From NCBI GenBank assembly GCA_900767385.1, contig CAAFYY010000101.1, positions 1 through 29,619 on the forward strand: 29,619 nucleotides of DNA, read 5' to 3'. Below the pieces are notes generated by a model. It was not told the DNA's origin. It made no database searches and worked only from the letters and a program-made list of their open reading frames with translations. Origin of the DNA: Bacteroidales bacterium (GTDB taxonomy: Bacteria; Bacteroidota; Bacteroidia; Bacteroidales; Paludibacteraceae). How positions within the stretch are numbered: position 1 is the stretch's first letter; the number at the start of each line of letters is the position of its first letter. Shown one piece after another: positions 1 through 8,659 of the stretch. Both the position numbers and the translations under genes were made by a program.

Positions 1-2
1 AC

Positions 3-833
3 ACCACTTTTCTAACCTACCTCACCCCAATCCCCAACAGGCCACCGAATCATTTTCATGACAACACAGAACGTACAGAGCCTCCGAGAAAGCAACGTAA
101 ATTGCTTACTCCGCCTGATATGGCACGAGTTGTCATGGCTCTGCTGATGATGGGGGTAGACCTCGGCGCAATAGCCTATTTTAACGCCCAGCAGATGAAG
201 CGACGCCTCCTGCTTCTCGAACAGCAAAACCTCAAGCAAGAGTTGCAACATCTGAGATACCAGATCAACCCTCATTTCTTCATGAATACACTCAACAACA
301 TCCATGTGCTCGTTGATGTAGACAAAGAGAAAGCCAAGCAAACAATCATTGATCTCTCCAAACTGATGCGTTTCTCGCTCAACGCCGACAACAAGACACT
401 TGTTCCGCTGAACAAAGAAGCAGAGTTTCTCAATCTATACATCTCACTTATGCGATTGCGTTATTCCGACAAGCTGGAGATTGCATTTACGATACCAGAG
501 GAGACCTCCTCCGACATCACTCTGCCACCGCTCATGCTCGCCACCTTTGTTGAAAACGCATTCAAACATGGGGTAAGCTACCTGGAATCCTCTTTCATCC
601 TCATCAAACTATGGATTGATGAGGAATGCAACCAGATACACTTCCATTGTGTCAACAGCCGACACGAAGCCACAACCGACGACAAACATCATGGCATCGG
701 ACTTGAGAACGTTCGCAAACGCCTCGACCTCCAATATGCCGACAATTATATGCTCGACATCAACCAAGACGACAAGACATTCACCGTCAACCTCACCCTT
801 CCAATCCTCAAACACAACAATCCTATCGTATGA
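3..833 (+). CDS. LytS/YehU-type sensor histidine kinase, 5' end cut by window
   Basis: The reading frame is open from base 3, so the N-terminal membrane sensor part lies outside the window; a TTG at 102 is probably not the true start. One hydrophobic segment (MARVVMALLMMGVDLGAIAYF) is followed by a short coiled coil rich in Leu and Gln. Then comes the His_kinase phosphoacceptor region with QINPHFFMNTLNNIH, the hallmark of the LytS/YehU family (PF06580). The HATPase part shows the N-box ENAFKHG and the G-box GIGLENVRKRL. The last codons overlap the ATG of the response regulator gene by four bases (ATGA), so the pair is translationally coupled. The likely role is sensing an envelope signal and phosphorylating the LytTR regulator next door. 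The signal is unknown. Family assignment is firm. Confidence 0.93.
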   Translation, partial: TTFLTYLTPIPNRPPNHFHDNTERTEPPRKQRKLLTPPDMARVVMALLMMGVDLGAIAYFNAQQMKRRLLLLEQQNLKQELQHLRYQINPHFFMNTLNNIHVLVDVDKEKAKQTIIDLSKLMRFSLNADNKTLVPLNKEAEFLNLYISLMRLRYSDKLEIAFTIPEETSSDITLPPLMLATFVENAFKHGVSYLESSFILIKLWIDEECNQIHFHCVNSRHEATTDDKHHGIGLENVRKRLDLQYADNYMLDINQDDKTFTVNLTLPILKHNNPIV

Positions 834-1600
834 ACAACAAAATCAATGTTATTGCCATCGACGACGAGCCGCTGGCACTTCTCCAACTCCAACAAATGAT
901 AGAGCGCACTCCGTTCTTTCAACTTATTGCCGCCTGTCCCAGTGTGTTCGACGCGATGAAGGCGATGGAGGAGCAACCATGCGATGCCCTATTCGCTGAT
1001 ATCAATATGCCAGACCTCTCCGGACTCGATTTCGTTCGTTCGTTGCAAAATCCACCCATCATCGTATTCACCACCGCCTACACGGAATATGCCATCGATG
1101 CTTACAAGGTCAACGCCATCGACTATCTGCTCAAACCATTTGGCATGGCAGATTTTCAGCGTGCCGCCAACAAGGTCAAGCAGCAATACGAACTGCTCAA
1201 AGCTGCCACCGCATCCCCTAAAAGCAACTCAGAAACCCCGGAACATCTTTCAGACAACGGACGTATCGAGGGCAACATACTCTTTGCAAAAGACGGCTAC
1301 CATATCGTTCGCATCACCTTAGACAATATATTATATATAGAGGCACAGAGCGAATATCTCAAAATCATCTTGACCGACAAGACGTCGCACATGATTCTTA
1401 TGCCTATCAAAAACATTGCCGACATTCTTCCTACCGACAGGTTTGTACGCATCCACCGTTCTTATATTGTCAACATGAGTCATATCATCGATATCACACG
1501 ACTACGAATCCGAATCGACAAAGACACCACACTTCCTATCGGCGACTCCTACAAAGAGAAGGCCTTGAAATTCATCAACGACAGATTAATCGGGAAGTGA
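830..1600 (+). CDS. LytTR-family response regulator
   Basis: This 256-residue protein has an N-terminal receiver domain (about residues 5-120) with acidic pocket D11-D12, phosphoacceptor D57 in the sequence ADINMPD, conserved T81/T82 and K102 in LLKPF. The C-terminal LytTR DNA-binding domain (about 150-255) has the typical LYIEAQSEYLKI and FVRIHRSYIVN strands. It overlaps the kinase gene by four bases. The efflux operon starts 88 bp downstream behind its own promoter, and is the natural target by proximity; this is inference. LytTR proteins usually bind short direct repeats, and no clear pair was recognised upstream of the operon. Confidence 0.95.
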   Translation: MNNKINVIAIDDEPLALLQLQQMIERTPFFQLIAACPSVFDAMKAMEEQPCDALFADINMPDLSGLDFVRSLQNPPIIVFTTAYTEYAIDAYKVNAIDYLLKPFGMADFQRAANKVKQQYELLKAATASPKSNSETPEHLSDNGRIEGNILFAKDGYHIVRITLDNILYIEAQSEYLKIILTDKTSHMILMPIKNIADILPTDRFVRIHRSYIVNMSHIIDITRLRIRIDKDTTLPIGDSYKEKALKFINDRLIGK

Positions 1601-1641
1601 TTGGCAGAACAAAGCGCCCTATTGGCTGAATAAATTTTAAG

Positions 1642-1683
1642 TAACCGGGTTTTTGCAATAATTTTGCAGCGAAAATCCGGTTA
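1642..1683 (+). promoter_or_regulatory. Promoter -7 element bracketed by an imperfect 14-bp inverted repeat
   Basis: Arms at 1642-1655 (TAACCGGGTTTTTG) and 1670-1683 (CGAAAATCCGGTTA) match at 12 of 14 positions when one is reverse-complemented, and one of the two differences is a G:T wobble. The 14-bp spacer holds TAATTTTG (1659-1666), which fits the Bacteroidota -7 consensus TAnnTTTG. No good TTTG is seen at the usual -33 distance, as expected for an activator-dependent promoter. The start codon of the TolC-like gene is at 1689. The dyad could be an operator or a 5' UTR hairpin. Confidence 0.55.
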
Positions 1684-1688
1684 TTTTT

Positions 1689-3035
1689 ATGACACATTCC
1701 AGATTCACACTCATTCTTTCGCTTCTTTTTGTGTGTTCCTCGCTATTGGCAGAAGGGCGCCAATGGACACTACAGCAATGTCTGGACTATGCATTGCAAA
1801 ACAATATCCAGTTGCGCCAGAAATCTATCAGCACACAATCGAGCAAGGAAGATGTTGCCCACTCCAAAGGGGCCTTCTTCCCCTCCATCTCGTTCAGCAC
1901 ATCGCAGAACATGAATTATCGTCCATACTCCAAACAGACCATCTCTTTGGATGGAGGCACAATGACCACAACCAGTGATGCCGTCTCCTACAACGGAAAC
2001 TATGGTTTGAACGCTCGCTGGACGCTTTTCAACGGAGGCAAAAACATCATGAACCTCAAGTCCAACGAACTGACAGAGCAGCAGAACAGATATGCCGAGC
2101 AGGAGACCGCAAACAGCATCCAAGAACAGATTACCCTACTCTACATACAGATTCTCTATGAGACAGAAGCCATCAAGGTGAATGAAGAGATTCTGGAGTC
2201 GAGCCGCATGCAGTTGGAGCGTGCCAAGGTGATGGTCGAGACAGGTAGCCTTGCTAAAGTTGACCAAGTACAGTTGGAATCACAGGTAGCCCAAGACGAA
2301 CTCTCGTTGCTGTCAGCCCAGACCCAACTGCAAAACACGAAACTTCAACTCAAGCAGCTGTTGGAGATTCACGACGGCAACGAAGATTTCGAAGTGGCTA
2401 TTCCAGACATCAGCGATGAGATGGTTTTATTGCCAATCCCCGACCAATCGGCCGTCTATCAGGCAGCCATTGAGAACCGTCCGGAAATCCGCGCTATGAA
2501 ACTGAGCATCGAGAATAGTGAACTCTCGCTGAAAACAGCGAAAATCGGTTACGTGCCGTCCATCTCGCTCAGTGGCGGCGTAGGCACAAGCAACGGCAGC
2601 GCCCAATCGGACGACTTCGCCACTCAAATCAAAAACAACCTCTCATGCACTGTTGGCGTGTCGCTCTCGTTGCCGATCTACGACAACAACGACGCACGCA
2701 CCAATGTCCGCAAAGCAAAATATGCGCAAGAGACAGCGCAGTTGCAACTGCAAGACTCTCAGAAACAACTCTATTCAACCATCGAGAACTATTATCTCGA
2801 AGCCACCACCAGTCAGCAGAAATATATCTATGCCAAGAAGAACGTGGAGAGTTCTCAAAAGAGCTACGAATTGGTCAACGAGCAGTTCAACCTCGGTCTG
2901 AAGAATATCGTTGAATTGACAACTGGCAAAACCACTCTTCTTCAAGCACAGCAGCAACTGCTTGAGAGTAAATACAACGCTATCTACAACCAAGCGATGC
3001 TGAGATTCTATCTCGGCGAAGACATTCATTTCTAA
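1689..3035 (+). CDS. TolC-family outer membrane efflux protein
   Basis: The protein has 448 residues and a Sec signal peptide (basic start, hydrophobic core, ending around LLAEG). It carries the duplicated outer-membrane-efflux repeat (PF02321): WTLQQCLDYALQNNIQLRQ at the start, long coiled coils around residues 140-225 and 330-415, and the repeat boundary near AIENRPEIRAMKLSIENSELSLKTAKIGYVPSISLSGG. The length is normal for the family. It should form the outer membrane duct of the tripartite pump encoded by the next three genes; the gap to the adaptor gene is only 20 bp. The ATG at 1689 lies about 22 nt downstream of the -7 box. Confidence 0.94.
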   Translation: MTHSRFTLILSLLFVCSSLLAEGRQWTLQQCLDYALQNNIQLRQKSISTQSSKEDVAHSKGAFFPSISFSTSQNMNYRPYSKQTISLDGGTMTTTSDAVSYNGNYGLNARWTLFNGGKNIMNLKSNELTEQQNRYAEQETANSIQEQITLLYIQILYETEAIKVNEEILESSRMQLERAKVMVETGSLAKVDQVQLESQVAQDELSLLSAQTQLQNTKLQLKQLLEIHDGNEDFEVAIPDISDEMVLLPIPDQSAVYQAAIENRPEIRAMKLSIENSELSLKTAKIGYVPSISLSGGVGTSNGSAQSDDFATQIKNNLSCTVGVSLSLPIYDNNDARTNVRKAKYAQETAQLQLQDSQKQLYSTIENYYLEATTSQQKYIYAKKNVESSQKSYELVNEQFNLGLKNIVELTTGKTTLLQAQQQLLESKYNAIYNQAMLRFYLGEDIHF

Positions 3036-3055
3036 GCAACAATCATCAAAGCATT

Positions 3056-4216
3056 ATGAATAAAAAACCGATTATCATATTGTTCGGAGCGCTCTTAGCC
3101 CTTGCTTCTTGCGCCGACAAGAACAAAGTAACGTTTGAAACAGAGCGCGCGATGCGTCAGGATATCTCCACGACCATCACAGCCACAGGCACTATTGAGC
3201 CTGTCACCAAGGTAGAGGTCGGCACACAGGTCTCAGGCATCATCTCCAAGATCTACGTCGACTACAACAGCGAGGTTCGCAAAGGTCAAATCATCGCCGA
3301 GTTGGACAAAACCAACCTCTCCAGCGAATTGGCTTCTGCACAGAGCAACCTCTCCAATGCCCAAAGCAACTACAACTATCAGAAATCAAACTACGAGCGC
3401 TACCGCATCCTGTTTGAGAAAGGTCTGATTAGCGCCAACGACTACGAGAACGCCAAGCTCAGCTATGAGCAAGCACTCCAGTCGGTCAACGTGCAGAAAC
3501 AGAATGTACAGAAAGCGCAAACCAATCTCAACTACGCCACCATCACCTCTCCAATCGATGGCATTGTCCTCTCACGCGAAGTGGAGGAAGGACAAACGGT
3601 GGCTGCCTCCATGAGCACCCCAACCCTTTTCTATATTGCGCAAGACCTCACCAATATGCGTGTGATTGCCGACATCGATGAGGCCGATATAGGAGGTGTC
3701 GTTGAAGGACAGCGCGTCACATTCACCGTGGATGCCTATCCCGACGACATATTTGACGGCAAGGTGACACAGGTGCGTCAGAATGCCAAGACAGAGAGCA
3801 ACGTAGTGACCTATGAGGTAGTGATTGCCGCACCCAACGCCGAACTCAAACTGAAACCAGGACTGACCGCCAACGTTACCATCTACACGATGGAGGAGCC
3901 AGACGTCTTGGTCGTTTCCAACAAGGCGCTCCGTTTCGTGCCCAACACCGCCATTGCAGGCGACAACTATACCATCGAAGACACACCTGGCCCAGGACAG
4001 AGAGTCTGGACCCTGGAGGGCAACACCATCAAGGCACACCCAGTCAAGACAGGCACCACCAATGGTACGCAGACACAAATACTCGAAGGAATCAACGAGG
4101 GGACAGAAGTGCTCACCGACTTCCGCATCGAGATGGGAAAGATGCCAGAGGAACCAGGCAATGACGCGAGCAATCCATTCATGCCTGGCCCTCCTAATAA
4201 GAACAAAAAGAAATAG
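3056..4216 (+). CDS. Periplasmic adaptor (MacA/HlyD-type membrane fusion protein), lipoprotein
   Basis: This 386-residue protein starts with an SPII signal and lipobox (LALASC, Cys at 19), so it is probably lipid-anchored. A split biotinyl-lipoyl domain (GTQVSGIISKIYVDYNSEVRKGQ, residues about 57-80, and ATITSPIDGIVLSREVEEGQ, about 162-181) flanks an alpha-helical hairpin rich in Ser, Asn, Gln and Tyr. A beta-barrel and a membrane-proximal domain follow, and the tail is rich in Asn, Pro and Lys. The layout is MacA-like. It should connect the inner-membrane ABC transporter to the TolC-like channel. Substrate is unknown; macrolides, peptides or lipids are all possible for such pumps. Confidence 0.93.
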   Translation: MNKKPIIILFGALLALASCADKNKVTFETERAMRQDISTTITATGTIEPVTKVEVGTQVSGIISKIYVDYNSEVRKGQIIAELDKTNLSSELASAQSNLSNAQSNYNYQKSNYERYRILFEKGLISANDYENAKLSYEQALQSVNVQKQNVQKAQTNLNYATITSPIDGIVLSREVEEGQTVAASMSTPTLFYIAQDLTNMRVIADIDEADIGGVVEGQRVTFTVDAYPDDIFDGKVTQVRQNAKTESNVVTYEVVIAAPNAELKLKPGLTANVTIYTMEEPDVLVVSNKALRFVPNTAIAGDNYTIEDTPGPGQRVWTLEGNTIKAHPVKTGTTNGTQTQILEGINEGTEVLTDFRIEMGKMPEEPGNDASNPFMPGPPNKNKKK

Positions 4217-4241
4217 TTGATTGATATTGAAGGCTGGGAAT

Positions 4242-4265
4242 GGACGGAGAGTCATTTTTCCGTCC
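4242..4265 (+). other. Small hairpin between adaptor and ATPase genes
   Basis: GGACGGA (4242-4248) pairs with TCCGTCC (4259-4265), a perfect 7-bp stem. The T-run lies in the loop, not after the stem, so this is not a typical terminator. It may set mRNA stability or segmental expression within the operon; this is speculative. Confidence 0.3.
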
Positions 4266-4289
4266 GTACAGCCAAATTCCAGAAAAGAC

Positions 4290-5042
4290 ATGGACAGCAA
4301 CAAAGTAGTCATCGAACTTCAGGATGTCAAGCGCTACTTCACCGTCGGCTCAGAAATCGTAAAGGCTCTGCGAGGCATCTCGTTCAAGGTCTACGAAGGA
4401 GAGTTTGTCACCATCCAAGGCACATCCGGCTCGGGAAAATCCACCCTACTGAACCAGTTGGGATGCCTCGACACCCCTACCGACGGCGAATATTATCTCG
4501 ATGGTGTTCCCGTCAAAAAGATGTCGAAGACTGAACGCGCCCACCTTCGCAACAGCAAGATTGGTTTCGTATTCCAAAACTATAATCTACTGGCAAAGAG
4601 TACGGCAGTCGAAAACGTGGAGCTTCCTTTGATGTACAACACAAAATACAACGCCAAGCAACGTCGCGAGGCTGCCATCAACGCCCTACAGGCCGTTGGC
4701 CTTGGCGATCGTCTTGAGCACCGTCCCAACCAGATGTCGGGCGGACAGATGCAACGTGTGGCTATTGCCCGCGCATTGGTCAACAATCCGACGATACTGC
4801 TTGCCGACGAGGCAACAGGTAACCTCGACACTCGCACCTCGTTTGAGATGCTCGTCCTATTCCAAAAGTTGCATGCCGAAGGACGCACTATCATTTTCGT
4901 AACCCACAACCCAGAGATTGCACAATATTCTTCTCGCAACATCTTTCTTCGCGACGGCAGAGTGTGCGAAGACACCCTCAACACCTCCATCAAATCTGCC
5001 GCCGAAGCCTTGGATGCCCTGCCAAAATCGCAAGACGACTAA
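4290..5042 (+). CDS. ABC transporter ATP-binding protein (MacB/LolD-like)
   Basis: The start chosen is the ATG at 4290 (MDSNKVVIELQDV), preceded by AGAAAAG; a longer frame reaching back to 4221 would add 23 residues unlike the family. The product is 250 residues, normal for a stand-alone LolD/MacB-type ATPase. Walker A is GTSGSGKST with K50, the signature is MSGGQMQRVA, Walker B is ILLADEATGNLD, and the H-loop is VTHN. It should hydrolyse ATP on the cytoplasmic side to drive the MacB-like permease encoded next. The four-gene order (TolC, adaptor, ATPase, permease) is common in Bacteroidota, where the MacB ATPase and membrane parts are on separate chains. Confidence 0.95.
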   Translation: MDSNKVVIELQDVKRYFTVGSEIVKALRGISFKVYEGEFVTIQGTSGSGKSTLLNQLGCLDTPTDGEYYLDGVPVKKMSKTERAHLRNSKIGFVFQNYNLLAKSTAVENVELPLMYNTKYNAKQRREAAINALQAVGLGDRLEHRPNQMSGGQMQRVAIARALVNNPTILLADEATGNLDTRTSFEMLVLFQKLHAEGRTIIFVTHNPEIAQYSSRNIFLRDGRVCEDTLNTSIKSAAEALDALPKSQDD

Positions 5043-5074
5043 GTCTCGGGAGAATCAACAAAAAAATTAGAAAA

Positions 5075-6304
5075 GTGAACATAATCAACCTATTTAAAGT
5101 CAGCATCTCTGCCGTAGCAAGCAACAAGATGCGCTCGTTTCTCAGTATGCTCGGCATCATCATCGGTGTGGCGGCCGTCATTGCCATGATGAGTATCGGT
5201 CAGGGCTCCAAGGAGAGCATCCGCAAGGAGCTGTCGGCCATGGGCACAAACCTCCTGACTATCCGTCCGGGTGCGGAAGGCAATATGGGCGGCGTCCGCA
5301 TGGACCCCGCCTCCATGCAGACTCTGAAACTCACAGACTACGAGCGTATCGTCAACGAGAAGAGACTCATCAGATATATCTCCCCCGAGGTCTCTTCCTC
5401 CGGTCAGGTGGTCTACGGCAACAACAACACCTCCTCCACCATCTACGGAGAATCACCCGAATACCTCGACATCAAGCAATGGGAGGTCTCCCAAGGACTC
5501 TGTTTCACGGAAGAGGATATCCACAAGTCGGCCAAGGTCTGCGTGATTGGTCAGACCATCGTCGACGAGTTGTTTGGCGAAGACATCGACCCTATCGGCA
5601 AGACAATCCGTTTCAAATCGATTCCGCTCCGCGTTGTCGGAGTCCTCAAATCCAAGGGCTACAACAACTGGGGCATGGACCAAGACAACGTCATCATTGC
5701 CCCCTACACCTGTGTGATGAAGCGCATCTCCGCACAAAGCCACCTCTCCTCCATCATCTGCTCCGCCCTCACCGAGGAACTTTCAGATGAGGCCATCAGT
5801 GAGTTGGAGACCATTCTCCGCGACTGCCACCACATCAAGGACCAAAGCGGCGATTCCGACGACTTCACCATCCGTTCTCAAGCCGAGATGATGGAGACGA
5901 TGTCATCCACAATGGATACGGTCACCCTCATCCTTGGCATCGCTGCCGGTTTCTCGTTGTTAATTGCGGGCATCGGCATCATGAATATCATGTTGGTATC
6001 CGTCACCGAACGCACCAAGGAAATTGGTCTGCGTATGGCAGTGGGAGCCACAGGAGCTGTCATCAGCATCCAGTTCCTCATTGAGTCGATATTCATCTCC
6101 GTCACAGGCGGCATCTTCGGTGTACTGTTGGGTATAGGGGCGTCGCGAACCGTCTTACCGCTGTTCGGAATGCCATCATCTGTTCCCACATGGTCCATTA
6201 TCCTCTCATTCTGCGTCTGCGTAGCCATCGGCGTAGTCTTCGGCTACATCCCTGCACGCAAGGCTGCCAACATGGATCCTATCGATGCCATCCGTCACGA
6301 ATAG
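5075..6304 (+). CDS. MacB-like ABC permease (FtsX domain)
   Basis: The likely start is GTG at 5075 (VNIINLFKVSISAVASNKMRS), giving 409 residues; the frame is open further upstream into the ATPase gene, but the preceding 37 residues are basic and unlike the family. TM1 spans about residues 22-42 (FLSMLGIIIGVAAVIAMMSIG). The MacB periplasmic core domain fills about 45-260. Three more TM segments form the FtsX domain (PF02687), with NIMLVSVTERTKEIGLRMA and the C-terminal GYIPARKAANMDPIDAIRHE, both diagnostic. It completes the tripartite pump. No visible strong ribosome binding site precedes the GTG, so the start is the least certain part. Confidence 0.92.
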   Translation: MNIINLFKVSISAVASNKMRSFLSMLGIIIGVAAVIAMMSIGQGSKESIRKELSAMGTNLLTIRPGAEGNMGGVRMDPASMQTLKLTDYERIVNEKRLIRYISPEVSSSGQVVYGNNNTSSTIYGESPEYLDIKQWEVSQGLCFTEEDIHKSAKVCVIGQTIVDELFGEDIDPIGKTIRFKSIPLRVVGVLKSKGYNNWGMDQDNVIIAPYTCVMKRISAQSHLSSIICSALTEELSDEAISELETILRDCHHIKDQSGDSDDFTIRSQAEMMETMSSTMDTVTLILGIAAGFSLLIAGIGIMNIMLVSVTERTKEIGLRMAVGATGAVISIQFLIESIFISVTGGIFGVLLGIGASRTVLPLFGMPSSVPTWSIILSFCVCVAIGVVFGYIPARKAANMDPIDAIRHE

Positions 6305-6402
6305 AATATCTGTAAGTTAGTATTTATTTAAATGCGAGAGGCAAGCCAGGAGTTATCGTCCCGACTTGCCGCTATGCTATTGCCTGCTGTAAGGAAAGAG
6401 GC

Positions 6403-6750
6403 TTATTCCTCGCCGATAGCCTCAGCCACCAGATGGTCGGCCAACGCCACACATTTCGGACAAGGATAGCCTGTGCCGCCCTTGATGTCGCGGCAACGCT
6501 CTGCGCCAGCCACGGCGGCAAACTCCGCATTCACGGGCTTCAAACCACGTTTGGCCAAGAGGTAGTTGGCAGCAAACAAAGCGCCGCAGTAGCCTCCCTC
6601 TGCCCTGCCGCCACCGTTGGCAGCAAAGGCAGCGATGGTCTCGTCGCTGATTTCAAACTCATTCTGAAAGCCTGCCAAGACAGACTGTGCGCAATTCAGA
6701 TTGCATGGAGACATGTGGAAATAAGCCTCCGATTTTTTGCGTTCACTCAT
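6403..6750 (-). CDS. C_GCAxxG_C_C family protein
   Basis: This 115-residue cytosolic protein carries the conserved cysteine pattern of the C_GCAxxG_C_C family (PF09719): CNLNCAQSVLAGF near the N-terminus, GGGRAEGGYCGALFAA in the middle and a C-terminal C-x(8)-C-x2-C segment (CRDIKGGTGYPCPKC). The family is thought to be redox-active or metal-binding; its biochemical role is not established. It converges on the permease gene with 98 bp between stops. A possible -7 box on the minus strand lies at 6814-6821. It seems to be a single-gene unit. Confidence 0.88.
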   Translation of the reverse strand: MSERKKSEAYFHMSPCNLNCAQSVLAGFQNEFEISDETIAAFAANGGGRAEGGYCGALFAANYLLAKRGLKPVNAEFAAVAGAERCRDIKGGTGYPCPKCVALADHLVAEAIGEE

Positions 6751-6813
6751 AGATCAATGCTTTTTCTCCGACGTCTCCCGACACAAGGGAAAACGCCCTG
6801 TTTTTTTACCTCG

Positions 6814-6821
6814 CAAAGATA
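6814..6821 (-). promoter_or_regulatory. Putative -7 element for the C_GCAxxG_C_C gene
   Basis: On the minus strand these bases read TATCTTTG, fitting TAnnTTTG, about 64 nt upstream of the start codon. No TTTG at the -33 spacing was seen. Confidence 0.45.
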
Positions 6822-6856
6822 CCGGATTTTTTCCTAACTGCTCCATAAAAATTCTG

Positions 6857-6888
6857 TTTGTATAGTATCAAAAAAAATCGTAACTTTG
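6857..6888 (+). promoter_or_regulatory. Bacteroidota-type promoter for the YebC-family gene
   Basis: TTTG at 6857-6860 is followed after exactly 20 nt by TAACTTTG at 6881-6888, matching the known -33/-7 consensus of the Bacteroidota primary sigma factor. The start codon is 68 nt further downstream. Confidence 0.8.
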
Positions 6889-6956
6889 CGCCTGCTATTT
6901 ACGGATAGCATGAACCGCAAAATCACATCGACAACAAATAAAACAAAGTCACTACA

Positions 6957-7682
6957 ATGGGTAGAGCATTTGAGTTTCGTAAAGCACGAAAATTGAAACG
7001 TTGGGGCAACATGGCCCGCGTATTCACCAAAATCGGTAAAGAAATCACCATCGCAGCCAAACAAGGCGGCGGCGACCCAGACAACAACCCACGTCTCCGC
7101 GTCCTGATGCAGACCGCTCGCAAAGAGAACATGCCGAAGGAGAACGTAGAACGCGCCATCAAGAAAGCATTTGATAAAGACGCTTCCGATTACAAGGAGA
7201 TGAACTACGAGGGCTACGGTCCTCACGGCATCGCCATCTTCGTTGAGACCGCCACCGACAACACCACACGCACCGTGGCCAACGTACGCAGCTATTTCAA
7301 CAAACACGGCGGAAGCCTCGGCACTACCGGTAGCCTTGAGTTCCTCTTCGAACACAAATGTATTTTCCACGTTGCCAAGAAAGAGGGCATCGAACTTGAA
7401 GAACTCGAACTCGAACTTATTGACTTCGGCGTAGAAGAGCTTGTGGAGGACGAAGAAGAAATCATCATCTACGGCGATTTCGCTCAGAACTCAGCCATCC
7501 AGAAATATCTCGAGGAAAACGGCTTCGAAATCAACAGCAGCGAATTCGTTCGTATCCCTAACGACGTGAAACAGCTCACCGCTGAGCAACGCGAGAGCGT
7601 CAACAAACTCATCGAGAGAATTGAGGAGGACGAGGACGTTCAGAACGTGTTCCACAACATGGCCGAAGAGGAAGAAGAGTAA
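6957..7682 (+). CDS. YebC/PmpR-family DNA-binding or translation-associated protein
   Basis: The protein has 241 residues, typical for the family (PF01709). The N-terminus MGRAFEFRKARKLKRWGNMA and the following TKIGKEITIAAKQGGGDPDNNPRL are highly characteristic, as is MPKENVERAIKKA. Members have been described as transcriptional regulators, and one branch (TACO1-like) acts in translation of proline stretches; which applies here cannot be told from sequence. The C-terminus is very acidic (EEDEDVQ..., ending EEEEE). It has its own promoter and a strong terminator, so it is monocistronic. Confidence 0.95.
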   Translation: MGRAFEFRKARKLKRWGNMARVFTKIGKEITIAAKQGGGDPDNNPRLRVLMQTARKENMPKENVERAIKKAFDKDASDYKEMNYEGYGPHGIAIFVETATDNTTRTVANVRSYFNKHGGSLGTTGSLEFLFEHKCIFHVAKKEGIELEELELELIDFGVEELVEDEEEIIIYGDFAQNSAIQKYLEENGFEINSSEFVRIPNDVKQLTAEQRESVNKLIERIEEDEDVQNVFHNMAEEEEE

Positions 7683-7717
7683 TTCTAAAAAACCGATTCC
7701 GACAGAAAAGACCATAC

Positions 7718-7755
7718 AAGACCTCTAACGCAAACCGCATAGAGGTCTTTTTTTT
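7718..7755 (+). terminator. Rho-independent terminator after the YebC-family gene
   Basis: A perfect 10-bp stem, AAGACCTCTA (7718-7727) with TAGAGGTCTT (7740-7749), is followed by a run of eight T ending at 7755. Only 25 nt separate it from the dapF start. Confidence 0.9.
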
Positions 7756-7780
7756 AGTCTACAATAATACACTTATCAAT

Positions 7781-8644
7781 ATGCAGACCATAAGATTCAC
7801 TAAGATGCACGGTGCCGGCAACGATTACATCTATATCGACGGCATCACCAACAGCGTACCCAAAGACATCGAAGCCTTTGCCAAACGCTACTCCGACCGC
7901 CACAAAGGCATCGGTGCCGACGGCGTAGTGCTCATCCTCCCATCCGATGTGGCCCACTGCCGCATGCGTATGTTCAATGCCGACGGCTCAGAGGGTCAGA
8001 TGTGCGGCAACGCCATCCGCTGCGTCGCCAAATACACCTACGAGCATATCCTCATCCACCGCACCGAGATGCTCCTCATCGAGACCGAATCGGGCATCAA
8101 GGTTCTCAACCTCAAGGTGCGCGACGGCAAGGTGGAGAACGTGACCGTCGACATGGGATACGCCTCCTTCGACCCCCAGAGACTCCCGATGAAGGTTAAC
8201 CAGAGCGAGTTCGTTGAGCAGCCCCTCCAAGGTGCCCACGGCGAGAGCTACGACTTCACCGCTGTCTCCATGGGCAACCCACATATCGTGACCTTCCTTG
8301 ACGAAGACATCGATACACTCGACCTCGCCACCATCGGCCCCGACTTCGAGAATCACCCCTACTTCCCAGAACGCACCAACACGGAGTTCATCAACGTACT
8401 GAGCGAAAACCACTTCCGCATGCGTGTATGGGAGCGTGGCTCTGGCGAGACTTTGGCTTGTGGCACGGGTGCATGTGCTGCTGTGGCTGCCGCCATCAAG
8501 ACGGGTCGTTCACGCCTCGAGACCGAGGTACAGGTCGACCTCCTCGGCGGCACACTCTTCATCACCTACCACGACGACGACAAAGTCACCATGCGTGGCG
8601 AAGCCGAAGAGGTGTTCAGCGGCAGCCTCTACTGGGAGGAATAA
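7781..8644 (+). CDS. dapF: Diaminopimelate epimerase
   Basis: The enzyme interconverts LL- and meso-diaminopimelate for lysine and peptidoglycan synthesis in the cytosol. The protein has 287 residues. The N-terminal FTKMHGAGNDYIYID, GIGADGVV and NADGSEGQMCGNAIRC motifs are present, with catalytic C75. The second half has WERGSGETLACGTGACAA with catalytic C227. Both active-site cysteines of the proton-transfer pair are intact. The gene sits 25 nt after a strong terminator and no clear promoter fits in that gap, so it may be transcribed by read-through or from a promoter not recognised here. Confidence 0.97.
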   Translation: MQTIRFTKMHGAGNDYIYIDGITNSVPKDIEAFAKRYSDRHKGIGADGVVLILPSDVAHCRMRMFNADGSEGQMCGNAIRCVAKYTYEHILIHRTEMLLIETESGIKVLNLKVRDGKVENVTVDMGYASFDPQRLPMKVNQSEFVEQPLQGAHGESYDFTAVSMGNPHIVTFLDEDIDTLDLATIGPDFENHPYFPERTNTEFINVLSENHFRMRVWERGSGETLACGTGACAAVAAAIKTGRSRLETEVQVDLLGGTLFITYHDDDKVTMRGEAEEVFSGSLYWEE

Positions 8645-8659
8645 AAGAAAGCCCGCTCC

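Noticed and set aside
3572..4312. Minus-strand frame of 246 codons opposite the adaptor gene
   Set aside because: Antisense shadow of a clear adaptor gene; no family resemblance, composition rich in Cys, His and Trp.
6305..6402. Possible terminator (GGCAAG ... CTTGCC) between the permease and C_GCAxxG_C_C genes
   Set aside because: The stem is only six bases with a long loop and no T-run; too weak to annotate.
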